Assembly (NCBI RefSeq): GCF_000423845.1
Contig: NZ_AUIT01000007.1
Coordinates: 26,956-90,955 of the forward strand
Origin: Thermodesulfobacterium hveragerdense DSM 12571
Lineage (GTDB): Bacteria; Desulfobacterota; Thermodesulfobacteria; Thermodesulfobacteriales; Thermodesulfobacteriaceae
Direction of reading: 5' to 3'
Length of the DNA: 64,000 bases
The notes beneath the pieces are model-generated. The model was not told the origin of the DNA and searched no databases. It was given only the letters and a program-made list of their open reading frames with translations. The first letter of the stretch is position 1, and every line of letters starts with the position of its first letter. Below, one piece after another: positions 17,414-26,832 of this stretch. The position numbers were made by a program, and so were the translations under genes.

Positions 17414-18635
17414 ATAGGATAAGCCTCCTTAACATATCTAAAGCAGTATAACTACTTATCAACTGAACCTCTCTTCTTCCTAAACCATAAAATCCAAAAT
17501 TAAAAGCCTTAACCTTGTTTTGATAAGCAAGTCCTATGTAGACTGTTCCCACCGGGTTTTCAGAAGTACCTCCTCCAGGGCCTGCATAACCTGTAATTCC
17601 GATAGCAAAGTCTACCTTTACCTGTCTTCTCACTCCCTCTGCCATATCTAAGGCCACTTGATAACTAACCATCCCAAACTGTTCTATATGCTCCTTTTTT
17701 ACCCCAAGTAGGTCCATTTTACTCTCAGGACTATAGGTCACCCAACCTCTTTCAAAATAATTAGAACTCCCTGCAACTGAGGTTAAAAGAGAAGCCAACA
17801 TACCTCCTGTACAGGATTCGGCAACCGCTACCTTTTTTCCTCGTTCTATCAAAAGACTCCCAACCACTTCTACCAAAGACAAATCTTCCTCACTTACTAA
17901 GGAAACCCTAAACTTTTTTTTTAGCTCAGATATTACCTCTGACAATAGGCCTTGATTTTTACTCCTAACCACCAACTTAACCTCAGGCCAAAGGGGATAG
18001 TATCCTATCTTTAAGTCTTGAGCATTTAAAGTATAATCTTTTAAAAATAAATTTAAAAATAAATTAAGGTCTGTTTCATTTAGGTCAAAAAATCGCAAAG
18101 ATTTAGATAACTCTAAACCTTCCGCCTTAAACCTCTGAGATAAAAGTGGTAGCACCTTTTGGGTTAAAAGATATTCAAACTGATGAGGTACTCCAGGCAA
18201 AACAAAAATAAGTTTTTCTTTAAAGTCTAAAAGATATCCTGCCATCGTTAAGTTATCTGCTAAAGGCACCGCACCCTCAGGAAGCAGAGACATTTTTCTG
18301 GCTATTTCTTGAGAACTGGCATATTCTTTAGAATCTGTTATAGCCTTAGAAATTTCCTGATTTTCAATTAAATTAAGCCCTAAAGCATCAGCCACAGCCT
18401 GGTTAGTCAGGTCATCATCTGTAGGTCCAAGCCCACCAGACAAAACCAAAAAAGAATACTTAACAGCCAGATCCTGTAAATAAGATTTCACCAGAGATAG
18501 ATCGTCAGGGATGGTTACTATTTCTCTAACCTGAAAGCCATGAGAAGAAAGTTCCCTGGTAGCAACGATAATATTGGTGTTTACCACCACCCCAGAAACC
18601 AGCTCATCTCCGATAAAGACTAAGGCACCTTTCAT
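17355..18635 (-). CDS. cinA: CinA family nicotinamide-nucleotide amidase / competence-damage protein
   Basis: 426 residues with two domains. The N-terminal MoCF-like domain has LVFIGDELVSGVVVNTN and LVLSGGLGPTDDDLTNQAVADALG and probably hydrolyses ADP-ribose-type pyrophosphates; the C-terminal amidase domain has VAVAESCTGGMLASLLTSVAGSSNYFERGWVTYS and GITGYAGPGGGTSENPVGTVYIGL and deamidates nicotinamide mononucleotide. The C-terminal tail extends past the normal RLIL end, overlapping thpR by 59 bases. Confidence 0.94.
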   Translation of the reverse strand: MKGALVFIGDELVSGVVVNTNIIVATRELSSHGFQVREIVTIPDDLSLVKSYLQDLAVKYSFLVLSGGLGPTDDDLTNQAVADALGLNLIENQEISKAITDSKEYASSQEIARKMSLLPEGAVPLADNLTMAGYLLDFKEKLIFVLPGVPHQFEYLLTQKVLPLLSQRFKAEGLELSKSLRFFDLNETDLNLFLNLFLKDYTLNAQDLKIGYYPLWPEVKLVVRSKNQGLLSEVISELKKKFRVSLVSEEDLSLVEVVGSLLIERGKKVAVAESCTGGMLASLLTSVAGSSNYFERGWVTYSPESKMDLLGVKKEHIEQFGMVSYQVALDMAEGVRRQVKVDFAIGITGYAGPGGGTSENPVGTVYIGLAYQNKVKAFNFGFYGLGRREVQLISSYTALDMLRRLILYDESFLRYRFALGVEERSC

Positions 18636-18648
18636 CTTAGAGATAAGT

Positions 18649-19140
18649 TTATATCAAACCAGAAAATTTGACAACATAGATTAACAAAGTTACGATAACA
18701 TTGGTAAGGATCCCTGCCAACAGATCGTCTAACATAATACCCCATCCTCCAGGAAAAGCCTCTAATCTGCCGATAAAGAATGGTTTTTTGATGTCTAAAA
18801 CCCTGAAAATCACAAAGGCTAAAATAAACTCAAACAAGCTATGTTTGCCGATCAAGGAAAACCACATACCTGCTATCTCGTCTATCACCACAAATTCTGG
18901 GTCTTTCTGTCTAACGATTTTACTTGATAAATGACTGGATAAAACCCCTAAGATTGTAAGACTCAAAGTTAAGAAAATTTGAGTTAACCGGTCAGCCTGT
19001 TTGATCAACCAAAAATATATAAGCCCGGTTAAAGCTCCCAAAGTCCCAGGACAAACAGGTAAAAACCCTACAAAACCACCTGAGGCAATAAAAATCCATA
19101 AAAGATTCTTTAAAAAGTTAGGCTGTTTAGAAAGGGGCAT
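18649..19140 (-). CDS. pgpA: Phosphatidylglycerophosphatase A (PgpA)
   Basis: 163 residues with several membrane helices. It dephosphorylates PGP to phosphatidylglycerol. Typical motifs are visible: GFLPVCPGTLGALTGLIYF, KDPEFVVIDEIAGMWFSLIG (acidic catalytic patch) and the C-terminal PGGWGIMLDDLLAGILTNV. The start overlaps the preceding lipoprotein gene by 14 bases, and cinA follows 13 bases downstream. Confidence 0.92.
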   Translation of the reverse strand: MPLSKQPNFLKNLLWIFIASGGFVGFLPVCPGTLGALTGLIYFWLIKQADRLTQIFLTLSLTILGVLSSHLSSKIVRQKDPEFVVIDEIAGMWFSLIGKHSLFEFILAFVIFRVLDIKKPFFIGRLEAFPGGWGIMLDDLLAGILTNVIVTLLIYVVKFSGLI

Positions 19141-19705
19141 GTTCTATCTCTTGGTAAAACTTTTCATAATCTTCTAAAGCCATCAAAGACCTTAGTTTCC
19201 ACAAATAAAGCTCTATCCTTAACCTCTCTTCTCCTTTTTTACTTTTTAATATCTCTTTAGCCTTTTGTTCCACAGCTTGATATCGTTGCATCGCCTCTCT
19301 TTTCAAAGTTTCTCGGTAGGTTTCAAGCTTGTTTTTTAAGGTTTCTACCTTAGGTTTAAATCTTTTCAATTCTCTTCCACATCTTTTATAATACTTCTTT
19401 TTGTAATATTCTTCTATCCTTTCCCACTCTTTTAAAACAGTCTTCTGCTCTTCTTTGTAAAGGTCAGGCACTTTGGCCCCTTTTATCCATTCTACCATCC
19501 CTTTTATCTCTTGATAAAGCTCTTTGGGAGGAGGATAAAGAGAGACATATTTTCTTACCAAAGGAAGGTTTGAAAGAAGTACCTTAACACGTTCTACGTT
19601 GTCTTCCTTAAACTCCTGAAAACGTTCTTTCAGGGTACAAGAAGACAAAAAGAAGGTTAAAGTTAAAATCACAACCAAATTTTTAATCAACTCCTTTCTA
19701 CCCAT
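19127..19705 (-). CDS. Putative lipoprotein, function unknown
   Basis: 192 residues. Residues 8-22 are hydrophobic and end in FFLSSC, a plausible lipobox with the lipidated Cys at 23. The mature part is highly charged, all-helical and probably extended coiled coil (repeated Glu/Lys/Leu/Tyr). No named domain is recognised. It begins inside the end of the K+ channel gene and overlaps pgpA, so it is made with the membrane-function genes around it. Confidence 0.55.
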   Translation of the reverse strand: MGRKELIKNLVVILTLTFFLSSCTLKERFQEFKEDNVERVKVLLSNLPLVRKYVSLYPPPKELYQEIKGMVEWIKGAKVPDLYKEEQKTVLKEWERIEEYYKKKYYKRCGRELKRFKPKVETLKNKLETYRETLKREAMQRYQAVEQKAKEILKSKKGEERLRIELYLWKLRSLMALEDYEKFYQEIEHAPF

Positions 19706-20708
19706 TAGTCATCTCTCTCTCAAGCAATTCAAGTTTCTCTGGAGGTCCTATGGCTAAAAGAATGTCTCCAGGCAGGATGTAGCTTTCTGCAGAAGGATTA
19801 AACTCTATCTTTCCTTCTCCTCTTTTTATCCCTACGATCATCACTCCAAAAATCTTGCCTATTTCCGCTTCCTTCAGTGTCTTACCTGCATAAGAAGATT
19901 TTTCTGATACATAAATCTCTTCTATGTCAATCTTTAGATATTCTGAGCTTGTTATAAACTCCCAGAAATCAACCACGTTAGGCTTTAAGAGTGTGTGTGC
20001 CATCCTTAAACCGCCTATATGATAAGGACATACCACTTTGTTTGCCCCTGCTATCTTTAGTTTCTTTCTGGCTGACTCTTCTGCAGCCCTGGCTATGATA
20101 AAAAGGTCAGGGTTTAAAGCCCTGGCACTTAACACCACATAAAGATTATCGGCATCTGAAGAAAGGACTGATACAAGCCCCTTAGCCTTCTCAATACCCG
20201 CTTCTTTAAGTATCTCATCCTTGGTGGCATCTCCTATCACGAATAAAAACCCTTCTTCCCTTGGGTCAAGATGTTTTTCTATCACCACCACTTCCTGCCC
20301 ATTAGCCTTAAGTTCTTTTGCAATAATCCTTCCCATCCTTCCATAACCACAGATGATGTAATGACCCTTAAGTTTTTCTAACATCTTTCTTCTTCTCCTT
20401 TCGTTAAAAACATCTTTTAGCTCTCCCTCTATCAAAATTTGTGCAACGGATGTGGCTGCATAGGTAAAAACTCCAAAACCCATGACAATAAGAACGATGG
20501 TGAAAACTTTACCTACTTCACTAAGCTCTTTGACCTCTCTAAAACCCACGGTAGCTAAGGTTATAACCGTCATGTATAAAGCATCCAAAAAATACATCTC
20601 CTCGATTACCATATAACCAGCAGTTCCTAAACTTAACACCACCAAAAGTAATGTTAAAATAAAAAAAAGACGTTTACCTATCGAATATGAATACTTTGTA
20701 GACATCAA
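19698..20708 (-). CDS. Two-TM potassium channel with RCK (TrkA-N/TrkA-C) domains
   Basis: 336 residues. Two membrane helices (about 12-33 and 68-93) flank a pore loop with the selectivity filter TVGF at 53-56. A Rossmann-type RCK domain follows, with GYGRMG at 121-126 and the acidic residue of VVVIEKH. A TrkA-C domain covers the last 80 residues. The architecture is that of MthK-like, ligand-gated K+ channels. TVGF rather than TVGY is a common bacterial variant. The start overlaps the upstream GGDEF stop by four bases (ATGA). Confidence 0.9.
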   Translation of the reverse strand: MMSTKYSYSIGKRLFFILTLLLVVLSLGTAGYMVIEEMYFLDALYMTVITLATVGFREVKELSEVGKVFTIVLIVMGFGVFTYAATSVAQILIEGELKDVFNERRRRKMLEKLKGHYIICGYGRMGRIIAKELKANGQEVVVIEKHLDPREEGFLFVIGDATKDEILKEAGIEKAKGLVSVLSSDADNLYVVLSARALNPDLFIIARAAEESARKKLKIAGANKVVCPYHIGGLRMAHTLLKPNVVDFWEFITSSEYLKIDIEEIYVSEKSSYAGKTLKEAEIGKIFGVMIVGIKRGEGKIEFNPSAESYILPGDILLAIGPPEKLELLEREMTNG

Positions 20709-22516
20709 CTCAATACCTTAATAACCCCTCTTCCTTCAAACTTGGCTTTGTAAAGTGCCTGGTCTACTTTAAGCAACAACTCCTCTAACTCCCTATCTGG
20801 CTCTATCTTAATAATCCCTATACTAACAGACCCTACCACCTCTTTTCCGTTTGCTTTGATGCGGATTTTTTTTACCTCCTGTAAAATTCTTTCAGCTAAT
20901 TTTTTTACCCCTTCAAGGTCTGCTCTAAGAATTAAAAGAAATTCGTCCCCTCCCCATCTAACAGCAATGTCCTCTGCCCGAGTATTTTTCTTTATTACCT
21001 CAGCTATAACTTTTAAATATTCATCTCCTACCAAGTGACCAAACTGATCGTTTATCTCCTTTAGATAATTTACATCCATAAAAAGTAAACAGTAGTTTTG
21101 CCCTCTCTTTACCAACTCGAAAATCCGTTTGCTAACATCCTTTAAATATACCCTGTTATAAAGTCCTGTAAGTTGATCTTTGGTTGCTATATCAAAAAGT
21201 TGTTCCACCCTTTCTTTAAAGTAAGAGACATCATGTCCTATCACTAAGTAATACAGACTGTATTCTTTAATAGGAATTATCTCAAAGCTGAAACATACCT
21301 CTTTTCCACTTTTTGCTTTTAAACAAAACTCAAAACTCTCACCCCTCTCTAAATCCTTTGAATCCATCAAAAATATAAAAGAAGATAAAGATTTATCGTC
21401 CATCAAGTTTTTCCACAAACTGTTTGCATATATCAAATTTTTTTCTTCATCAAATACCGCAACCACTAAGTTAGACCGTTCTGCTATCAGCTGATAGATC
21501 TTTGTAGCTTGGTTTATCTCTTCAAGCTGACGTTTTAAAAGCAAATAAACTTCGTTAAAATGTGCTACCAGCTCAACAAGCTCATCTTCTCCTTTTAAAG
21601 TAACCTTTTCTTTTCTACCCTCCACAAGCTGTTCTATTTCCTCTTTTACATAATGTATTCTTTTTAACACTCTCATCATATGAAAATAGTATATTCCGAA
21701 AATAAGTGCTAAAAACAAGGCTTGTATCAGGATAAACTCCCAAAGATATTTTTCAAACATCAACTTTCTTGGAGCAGTAAAACTCATAGCCAGAGGATTA
21801 CCAAAGAAATCTCTAAGTGTGGTGACAACCTCATAAAACCCTCTTTCATCGAATTTAATGCTATTCTCGACCTTTCTACCCTTAGAAGGGACAAAACGTA
21901 GTTCACTAAGCACAAAAATGTTTTTAATCAAATCTACCTTCTCTTCGTCTAAAGGATAAACCATAACCAAAATCCCTACAGGTGGCTTTATGCCCTCTGA
22001 GTCACTTACAGGATAAAAACTGACTATAGATGGAACGTTTTTATAAAAAGAAAACGCGTTATAAACAGAAGTTAAGGTTATCTCTTTGTAAAGAGAACGA
22101 TAATAGCGATAGTGTTCCTCTAACCATAAAGGGTCTATAGGTATGATCTGTTTGATTTTCTTATCAAAAAAGCCTCCTGCCTTTACCCTTCCGTCAGGAT
22201 AAAGATAGACGATCACAGAAAGTTTGTTGTTTTCATAGGATTCTATGTTTAGGTTTGACTTGACAAAAGCAGTGGTTTCACCCTGTAAAAATTTATATGC
22301 CTCATCCCAAACCGCCCAATCTCTGGTTAAAAGTTCAACTCTCTTTTTCTCTGCTTCAAGGTATCTTATTACTTCTATACTTGTTGAAGCAATCCAGTTT
22401 TTTTCTATTTCAAATAAAACTTTTTTAAAAAAACCCGAATAAATCCCCCAACTTAAAACTAAGAACAAAAAAAGTTGAATAAAAAGCCAGATCAAAATCT
22501 TCTTTTTAAGCCTCAT
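20705..22516 (-). CDS. Membrane CHASE4-like/HAMP/PAS diguanylate cyclase
   Basis: 603 residues. Helices at about 8-29 and 258-280 enclose a periplasmic sensor domain resembling CHASE4 (WAVWDEAYKFLQG near its start). A HAMP linker, a PAS domain (about 340-430) and a GGDEF domain follow. The active motif GGDEF is at 522-526 with the inhibitory RxxD site as RAED at 513-516, so product-feedback control of c-di-GMP synthesis is likely. The ligand is unknown. It is the first gene of the minus-strand run that includes the K+ channel. Confidence 0.88.
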   Translation of the reverse strand: MRLKKKILIWLFIQLFLFLVLSWGIYSGFFKKVLFEIEKNWIASTSIEVIRYLEAEKKRVELLTRDWAVWDEAYKFLQGETTAFVKSNLNIESYENNKLSVIVYLYPDGRVKAGGFFDKKIKQIIPIDPLWLEEHYRYYRSLYKEITLTSVYNAFSFYKNVPSIVSFYPVSDSEGIKPPVGILVMVYPLDEEKVDLIKNIFVLSELRFVPSKGRKVENSIKFDERGFYEVVTTLRDFFGNPLAMSFTAPRKLMFEKYLWEFILIQALFLALIFGIYYFHMMRVLKRIHYVKEEIEQLVEGRKEKVTLKGEDELVELVAHFNEVYLLLKRQLEEINQATKIYQLIAERSNLVVAVFDEEKNLIYANSLWKNLMDDKSLSSFIFLMDSKDLERGESFEFCLKAKSGKEVCFSFEIIPIKEYSLYYLVIGHDVSYFKERVEQLFDIATKDQLTGLYNRVYLKDVSKRIFELVKRGQNYCLLFMDVNYLKEINDQFGHLVGDEYLKVIAEVIKKNTRAEDIAVRWGGDEFLLILRADLEGVKKLAERILQEVKKIRIKANGKEVVGSVSIGIIKIEPDRELEELLLKVDQALYKAKFEGRGVIKVLS

Positions 22517-22571
22517 ATAAACCTTAGTTTTTTAATCTATACGATAATTTTAATAAAAAAAACAAAATTTA

Positions 22572-23882
22572 CTACTCATTTTTAACCAAAAACTTTCTTA
22601 AAAACTCTATTTCATCTTCTTTAGTTTTAACCGTTCCTTCTACCCTCTTTAAACGAAGGATTTTTAAAAGTTCTCCTATCTCTTTTCCTGGTTTAAACCC
22701 CAATTTTTTCAAATCTTCACCGTTTAACTCTGGTCTAACCTTAGAATAAATCTTTAAATACCGAAGGATTTCTTCTTTAAGTTCAGGGAAAATAACAGCA
22801 AAGGCACAAAGATACTCCCTCCGAACTTTATCAAACCACTCTAACCTTTCTTTTAAGCTCAATCGGTTTATTTTATGATAAAATCCTCTAAAGTTATGTA
22901 GAAGACTTTCAATCCTTGTAATCTCAACCTCACTAAAACCTAATCTCTCTAAACCACTTAAGCTTTCAACCATCCCTAAAAAATAAACCTTTTCCCTTTC
23001 TTTAGGACTAAACTCTTCTTTTACCTCTTTTAACACCTCACAAAACAACGGAAAATTTTCCCTGGCTACCTCAAGCCCTGCCTTTTCAAAAACCCCAAGC
23101 TGATAAGTAGTTTCAAGGAGCTCTAACAGAATATCTTCCCCTTCTTTAAACAAATAAAGTCTCAGCTCATTTGCCAACCTTGCAGAAGAAAGCTTTTTTA
23201 GACCCTCCTTTTGATAACAAGCCTCTAAAGCCTGATAAAACTCCTCAGAAAAATCAAATCCAAGCCTTACTTTGTACCTTATCCCCCTAAAAATACGGGT
23301 AGGATCTTCCACAAACGAGTCGTGGTGCAAAGGTTTAACAAGAGAAGCTTCAAGATCATTTTTACCGTCTAATGGGTCAAGCAAAAGCCCTTCATAAGGA
23401 GCAGAAAGCCCTATGGCTAAAGCATTTATCGTAAAATCCCTTCTTAAAAGGTCGTCCATAAAATTAGAAGGAAAAACCTTAGGAAGCTGGGCAATTTCTT
23501 CATAAACCTCTCTTCTTGCTGTGATAAAGTCCACCTCCAGAGGTTCTCCGTCTAAAAAAAACCTTACTTTGTAGGTAAAAAATTGAGACTTTAACAGAAT
23601 TTCTTTTTTTAGGTCTCCGTTTAGTTCCTGTAAAAACTCCTCTAAGTTTCCCTCTAAAACGATATCAAAATCTTTAGAACTTTGAGGGTTTAGTTTACCT
23701 TTTTTAGAAAGGAGGTAATCCCTTACCACCCCTCCTGCAAAATACAAAAATTCCCCTCTTTTTTTGGCTAATTCCCTGAGTCTATCCAAAAATTCTTTGG
23801 TTTCCCTTTCCTTAGCCACAAAATCTAAAAAATCTTCGAAATCAACAGGATAAACCTTAGGCCCTTGGGTGATGTTTGTCAT
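22572..23882 (-). CDS. CCA-adding tRNA nucleotidyltransferase / poly(A) polymerase family, class II
   Basis: 436 residues. The nucleotidyltransferase head has YFAGGVVRDYLL, the catalytic acidic pair in SKDFDIVLEG, RRDFTINALAIGL, and DPLDGKNDLEASLVKPL; the next conserved block is DPTRIFRGIRYKVRLGF. The C-terminal half is helical and lacks a clear HD domain. Family members add CCA to tRNA 3' ends, or only part of it, or act as poly(A) polymerases; the sequence alone does not settle which. It overlaps the recombinase gene by 26 bases. Confidence 0.85.
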   Translation of the reverse strand: MTNITQGPKVYPVDFEDFLDFVAKERETKEFLDRLRELAKKRGEFLYFAGGVVRDYLLSKKGKLNPQSSKDFDIVLEGNLEEFLQELNGDLKKEILLKSQFFTYKVRFFLDGEPLEVDFITARREVYEEIAQLPKVFPSNFMDDLLRRDFTINALAIGLSAPYEGLLLDPLDGKNDLEASLVKPLHHDSFVEDPTRIFRGIRYKVRLGFDFSEEFYQALEACYQKEGLKKLSSARLANELRLYLFKEGEDILLELLETTYQLGVFEKAGLEVARENFPLFCEVLKEVKEEFSPKEREKVYFLGMVESLSGLERLGFSEVEITRIESLLHNFRGFYHKINRLSLKERLEWFDKVRREYLCAFAVIFPELKEEILRYLKIYSKVRPELNGEDLKKLGFKPGKEIGELLKILRLKRVEGTVKTKEDEIEFLRKFLVKNE

Positions 23883-24741
23883 AAACCTCTTTAAGCCTAT
23901 TGTAGTCTAAGTGAGTATAAATCTGGGTAGTAGCTAAGCTACTATGTCCAAGCATAAGTTGAAGGGCTCTTAAATCTGCTCCTCCTTGCAGGAGATGAGA
24001 AGCAAAGGAATGTCTTAACACATGAGGAGAAACCTTTTCAGGGTCTATCCCGGCTTTTAAGGCATATTCCTTAATTATCTGCCAAAACCTTTGTCTGGTA
24101 AGAGGACCTCCCCTTCGGTTTAAGAACACATAGTCTTTACTTTTAGGGTTGGCAAACAAAGGCCTTATGTTATAAAGATAGCTTTTTAAAAACTCAAGGG
24201 CATAATCTCCCATCGGAACAAGCCTCTCTTTTCCACCCTTACCCATAACCCTTAAAAAACCTAACTCAAGGTTGAAATCCTTGATCTTTAGTTCTACCAA
24301 TTCAGAAACTCTGATGCCTGTGGCATACATTACCTCAAGCATCGTCCTATCCCTATATCCTAACGGATGGGTCAGGTCTGGTTGAAACAACAACCTTTCT
24401 GTCTCGTCAATACTTAATACCTTAGGGAGTCTCATCGGAAGTTTAGGATTTTCAAACCAATCCGAACCTACGTTAAGTCCCTTTTCTACCTGTAGAAATT
24501 TTAAAAAACTCCTAAGGCTTGAAAGCTTTCTTGCCACGGTAAAAGGATTATAACCTTTGGTCTTCAAATACTCTAAGTATTCGTTAAGATTGCCTATGTT
24601 TTTTACATTTAACCCGCCTTTTTTTTGTAAAAACTCTTCTAAGTCTTTCAGATCATACCCATATGAAACAACCGTGTTGAAAGAAGCGTTTTTTACTGCC
24701 AAAAGGTAAGACAAAAATTCTTCGATGTATTCCTTAATCAA
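23857..24741 (-). CDS. Tyrosine recombinase XerC/XerD type
   Basis: 294 residues, the normal Xer length. An N-terminal SAM-like DNA-binding domain (residues 1-95) and the catalytic domain with the R-K-H-R-H-Y set: ATGIRVSELVELK, MGKGGKERLVP, HVLRHSFASHLLQGG, MLGHSSLATTQIYTH. It most likely resolves chromosome dimers at dif; no integrase neighbours or attachment sites suggest a mobile element. The start overlaps the upstream hypothetical gene by four bases. Confidence 0.92.
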   Translation of the reverse strand: MIKEYIEEFLSYLLAVKNASFNTVVSYGYDLKDLEEFLQKKGGLNVKNIGNLNEYLEYLKTKGYNPFTVARKLSSLRSFLKFLQVEKGLNVGSDWFENPKLPMRLPKVLSIDETERLLFQPDLTHPLGYRDRTMLEVMYATGIRVSELVELKIKDFNLELGFLRVMGKGGKERLVPMGDYALEFLKSYLYNIRPLFANPKSKDYVFLNRRGGPLTRQRFWQIIKEYALKAGIDPEKVSPHVLRHSFASHLLQGGADLRALQLMLGHSSLATTQIYTHLDYNRLKEVYDKHHPRA

Positions 24742-25232
24742 AGAGAAAGCTCCTTTAAAAGAGCTTCTATCTTAAAACTTATGGTTTCATCCTTAGAAGT
24801 AAGCACCAACGTTTTAAGCTTAGAAAGCATACCCTGTTTTTCTGTGGTAGTCCTTTGAGGAAAAAGTTCCTTTATTTTTTCTAAGGTTTTGATTACCAAA
24901 TTTTTGTCGTCCAGGTCTAAAAAAAGCATAAGGGTCCGCCAATCTTCAGGCAACCCATATCTTTCCACAAACTCTTTGGCTAATTTTTTGAAATTCTTGT
25001 TTCCATATTGCTGGTGTAAACGGTCTAAAAAACTCTGTTTTTCCAGCTCTTCTTTATCTACAAAAAGTTTATCAAGCTCTTTCAAGTATTTTTGCTTGTT
25101 TTTATTGTCTATCCCAGAGGAAGCCTTATCTTTTCTTTCCAGTTTTTTTCTGATTTTACTTAAACCACTTTGAGATTTTAGTTTGTCTATCTCTCGCCAA
25201 GAAAGTTTTCTGTCTCCATCGTCTTTCGACAT
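24738..25232 (-). CDS. Hypothetical protein, charged and helical
   Basis: 164 residues, soluble, strongly charged, predicted mostly helical with a basic N-terminal third (many Lys in residues 8-50). No recognised domain. Residues 60-120 read like a small helical repeat (LAKEFVERYGLPEDWRTLMLFLDL, then KTLEKIKELFP). It sits between the phosphatase gene (two-base gap) and the Xer recombinase (4-base overlap), so it is in the same operon, but no function can be derived from that. Confidence 0.5.
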   Translation of the reverse strand: MSKDDGDRKLSWREIDKLKSQSGLSKIRKKLERKDKASSGIDNKNKQKYLKELDKLFVDKEELEKQSFLDRLHQQYGNKNFKKLAKEFVERYGLPEDWRTLMLFLDLDDKNLVIKTLEKIKELFPQRTTTEKQGMLSKLKTLVLTSKDETISFKIEALLKELSL

Positions 25233-25234
25233 GG

Positions 25235-25894
25235 CTACCTCCTACTTTTACATTTTACCTGAAAAAATTGTATGTCTGGTAACATAACCGCCGTTAGAAA
25301 ACCTCCATACACACAACCTGTGTCTATACCTATTCTTTTAGGACCTAAAAATGGAGTTGAAAAAGGGGTATGACCAAAAACTACTGTTTGAGGTAGAACC
25401 TTTTTTGACTCATAAAAAATCCCTCTTATCCATAAAAAATCTTCTTCTGTTTGATCTTTTAAACTCTTATAAGGATTTATCCCTGCATGCACAAACAAGT
25501 AATCTCCAGCCTCAAAAAACAACCTTAATTCCTGAAAAAAAATCTGATGTTCTAAAGGAAGCTCAACCATTCGTTTTTCTGAATTATAATACTGACTAAC
25601 GGTGGTATCTCCTCCGTTATAGAGAAAAAGTTCCACGTTTTTCCCCTCTAAAAACCATTCAAACATCAACTCGTGGTTTCCTTTAAGGGCGATTACATGC
25701 TCTGGATACTTCTTTTTTAAGGTTATAATTTTTTCCACCACCCCTCTCGGATTCTCTCCTCGGTCTATGTAATCACCTAAGAAAATCAACAGATCCTTTC
25801 CCCAGTTAATCGGCAATATTTCCAGCAAGGCTTCTAAACTTTCCAGACACCCGTGAATGTCTCCAACAGCAAAAATCTTTAAACCCTCAGACAT
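25235..25894 (-). CDS. Calcineurin-like Ser/Thr phosphatase-family metallophosphoesterase
   Basis: About 219 residues from the ATG at 25894; a TTG seven codons further upstream lies inside the preceding gene. PPP-family motifs are complete: GDIHG near the N-terminus, GDYIDRG, KGNHELM, then H in LFVHAGINPY and GHTPF. These coordinate two metal ions. Homologues include protein phosphatases and diadenosine-tetraphosphatases; the substrate is unknown. It follows the radical SAM gene. Confidence 0.85.
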   Translation of the reverse strand: MSEGLKIFAVGDIHGCLESLEALLEILPINWGKDLLIFLGDYIDRGENPRGVVEKIITLKKKYPEHVIALKGNHELMFEWFLEGKNVELFLYNGGDTTVSQYYNSEKRMVELPLEHQIFFQELRLFFEAGDYLFVHAGINPYKSLKDQTEEDFLWIRGIFYESKKVLPQTVVFGHTPFSTPFLGPKRIGIDTGCVYGGFLTAVMLPDIQFFQVKCKSRR

Positions 25895-25902
25895 ATACAA
25901 CC

Positions 25903-26832
25903 TTACAGATCCCAAAACCTTGCCCTGCGATCATCAAGACGCTTAAGCCCATACTTTTTTGCCCAACTTAAGGCTCTTTTCCATTCCTCTTGGGTAATCT
26001 TTCTATCAAGGGGAGGATATTTCCAGGCATCTCCACAAGGTCTGTACTGATCCATAAGGTTAAAGTAAGTATCCTTTGAAACCTCTTCAGCGATAAACTT
26101 AATCACCTCTTCTGTTTGAGAGACATCTTCAGGTAAAACTAAGTGCCTTACGATCAAACCTCTCTTTGCTATACTCCCTTCTATCACCAAGTCTCCTACC
26201 TGTCTATGCATCTCTTTTACAGCTTCCCTTACCACAGAAGAGTAGTTTTTTACTTTAGAAAGTTTTAAAGCAATTTTATCATCCAGATATTTGATATCAG
26301 GCATGTAAATATCTACTATGTCTTCCAATAATCTTAAAGTCTCTAAGGATTCATAACCTCCGCAGTTATAGACTATCGGAAGCTGTAAACCCATTTCTGC
26401 TGCTAACTTTATAGCCTTTACGATAAAAGGGACTTGATGGGTAGGTGTAACCAAGTTGATGTTATGACAGCCCCAGACCTGAAGGATAATCATGATCTTT
26501 GCTAAATCCTCTACTCCTAATACGTCCCCTTCTCCTAAATGACTGATTTCCCAGTTCTGGCAATAAACACAAGCCATATTGCAGTAAGTAAAAAAGATAG
26601 CTCCTGAACCGTTTTCCCCTACCAGAGGTCTTTCTTCTCCAAAATGAGGGCCATAACTTGAAATCATAGGCTTATCTAAAACCTTGCAAAAACCTCTTTC
26701 TCCCTTGAGCCTGTTAACCCCACACCGATTGGGACAAAGGTCACAACTTTCAAGCTTGGCATAAAGAATTTCTATCCTTTTATCTATCTCTCCGGTTTCC
26801 ATCAGTTTAAGGTAAGAGGGATAGACACTCAT
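25903..26832 (-). CDS. Radical SAM protein, PflX/COG1313-like
   Basis: 309 residues from ATG 26832, which overlaps the preceding stop as ATGA; an upstream TTG at 26847 is the alternative. The radical SAM cluster motif is CNMACVYCQ (CxxxCxxC). An extra N-terminal cysteine set (CDLCPNRCGVNR...GFC) precedes it. The overall form matches the pyruvate formate-lyase-activase-like COG1313 proteins, whose target is not well defined. No glycyl-radical enzyme is nearby. It is in a transcript with the Fe-S protein upstream. Confidence 0.88.
   Translation of the reverse strand: MSVYPSYLKLMETGEIDKRIEILYAKLESCDLCPNRCGVNRLKGERGFCKVLDKPMISSYGPHFGEERPLVGENGSGAIFFTYCNMACVYCQNWEISHLGEGDVLGVEDLAKIMIILQVWGCHNINLVTPTHQVPFIVKAIKLAAEMGLQLPIVYNCGGYESLETLRLLEDIVDIYMPDIKYLDDKIALKLSKVKNYSSVVREAVKEMHRQVGDLVIEGSIAKRGLIVRHLVLPEDVSQTEEVIKFIAEEVSKDTYFNLMDQYRPCGDAWKYPPLDRKITQEEWKRALSWAKKYGLKRLDDRRARFWDL

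Noticed and set aside
23857..24741. Xer-type recombinase as integrase of a mobile element
   Set aside because: Length and motifs match housekeeping XerC/D; it is embedded in a conserved-looking operon with no flanking repeats, tRNA or phage genes.
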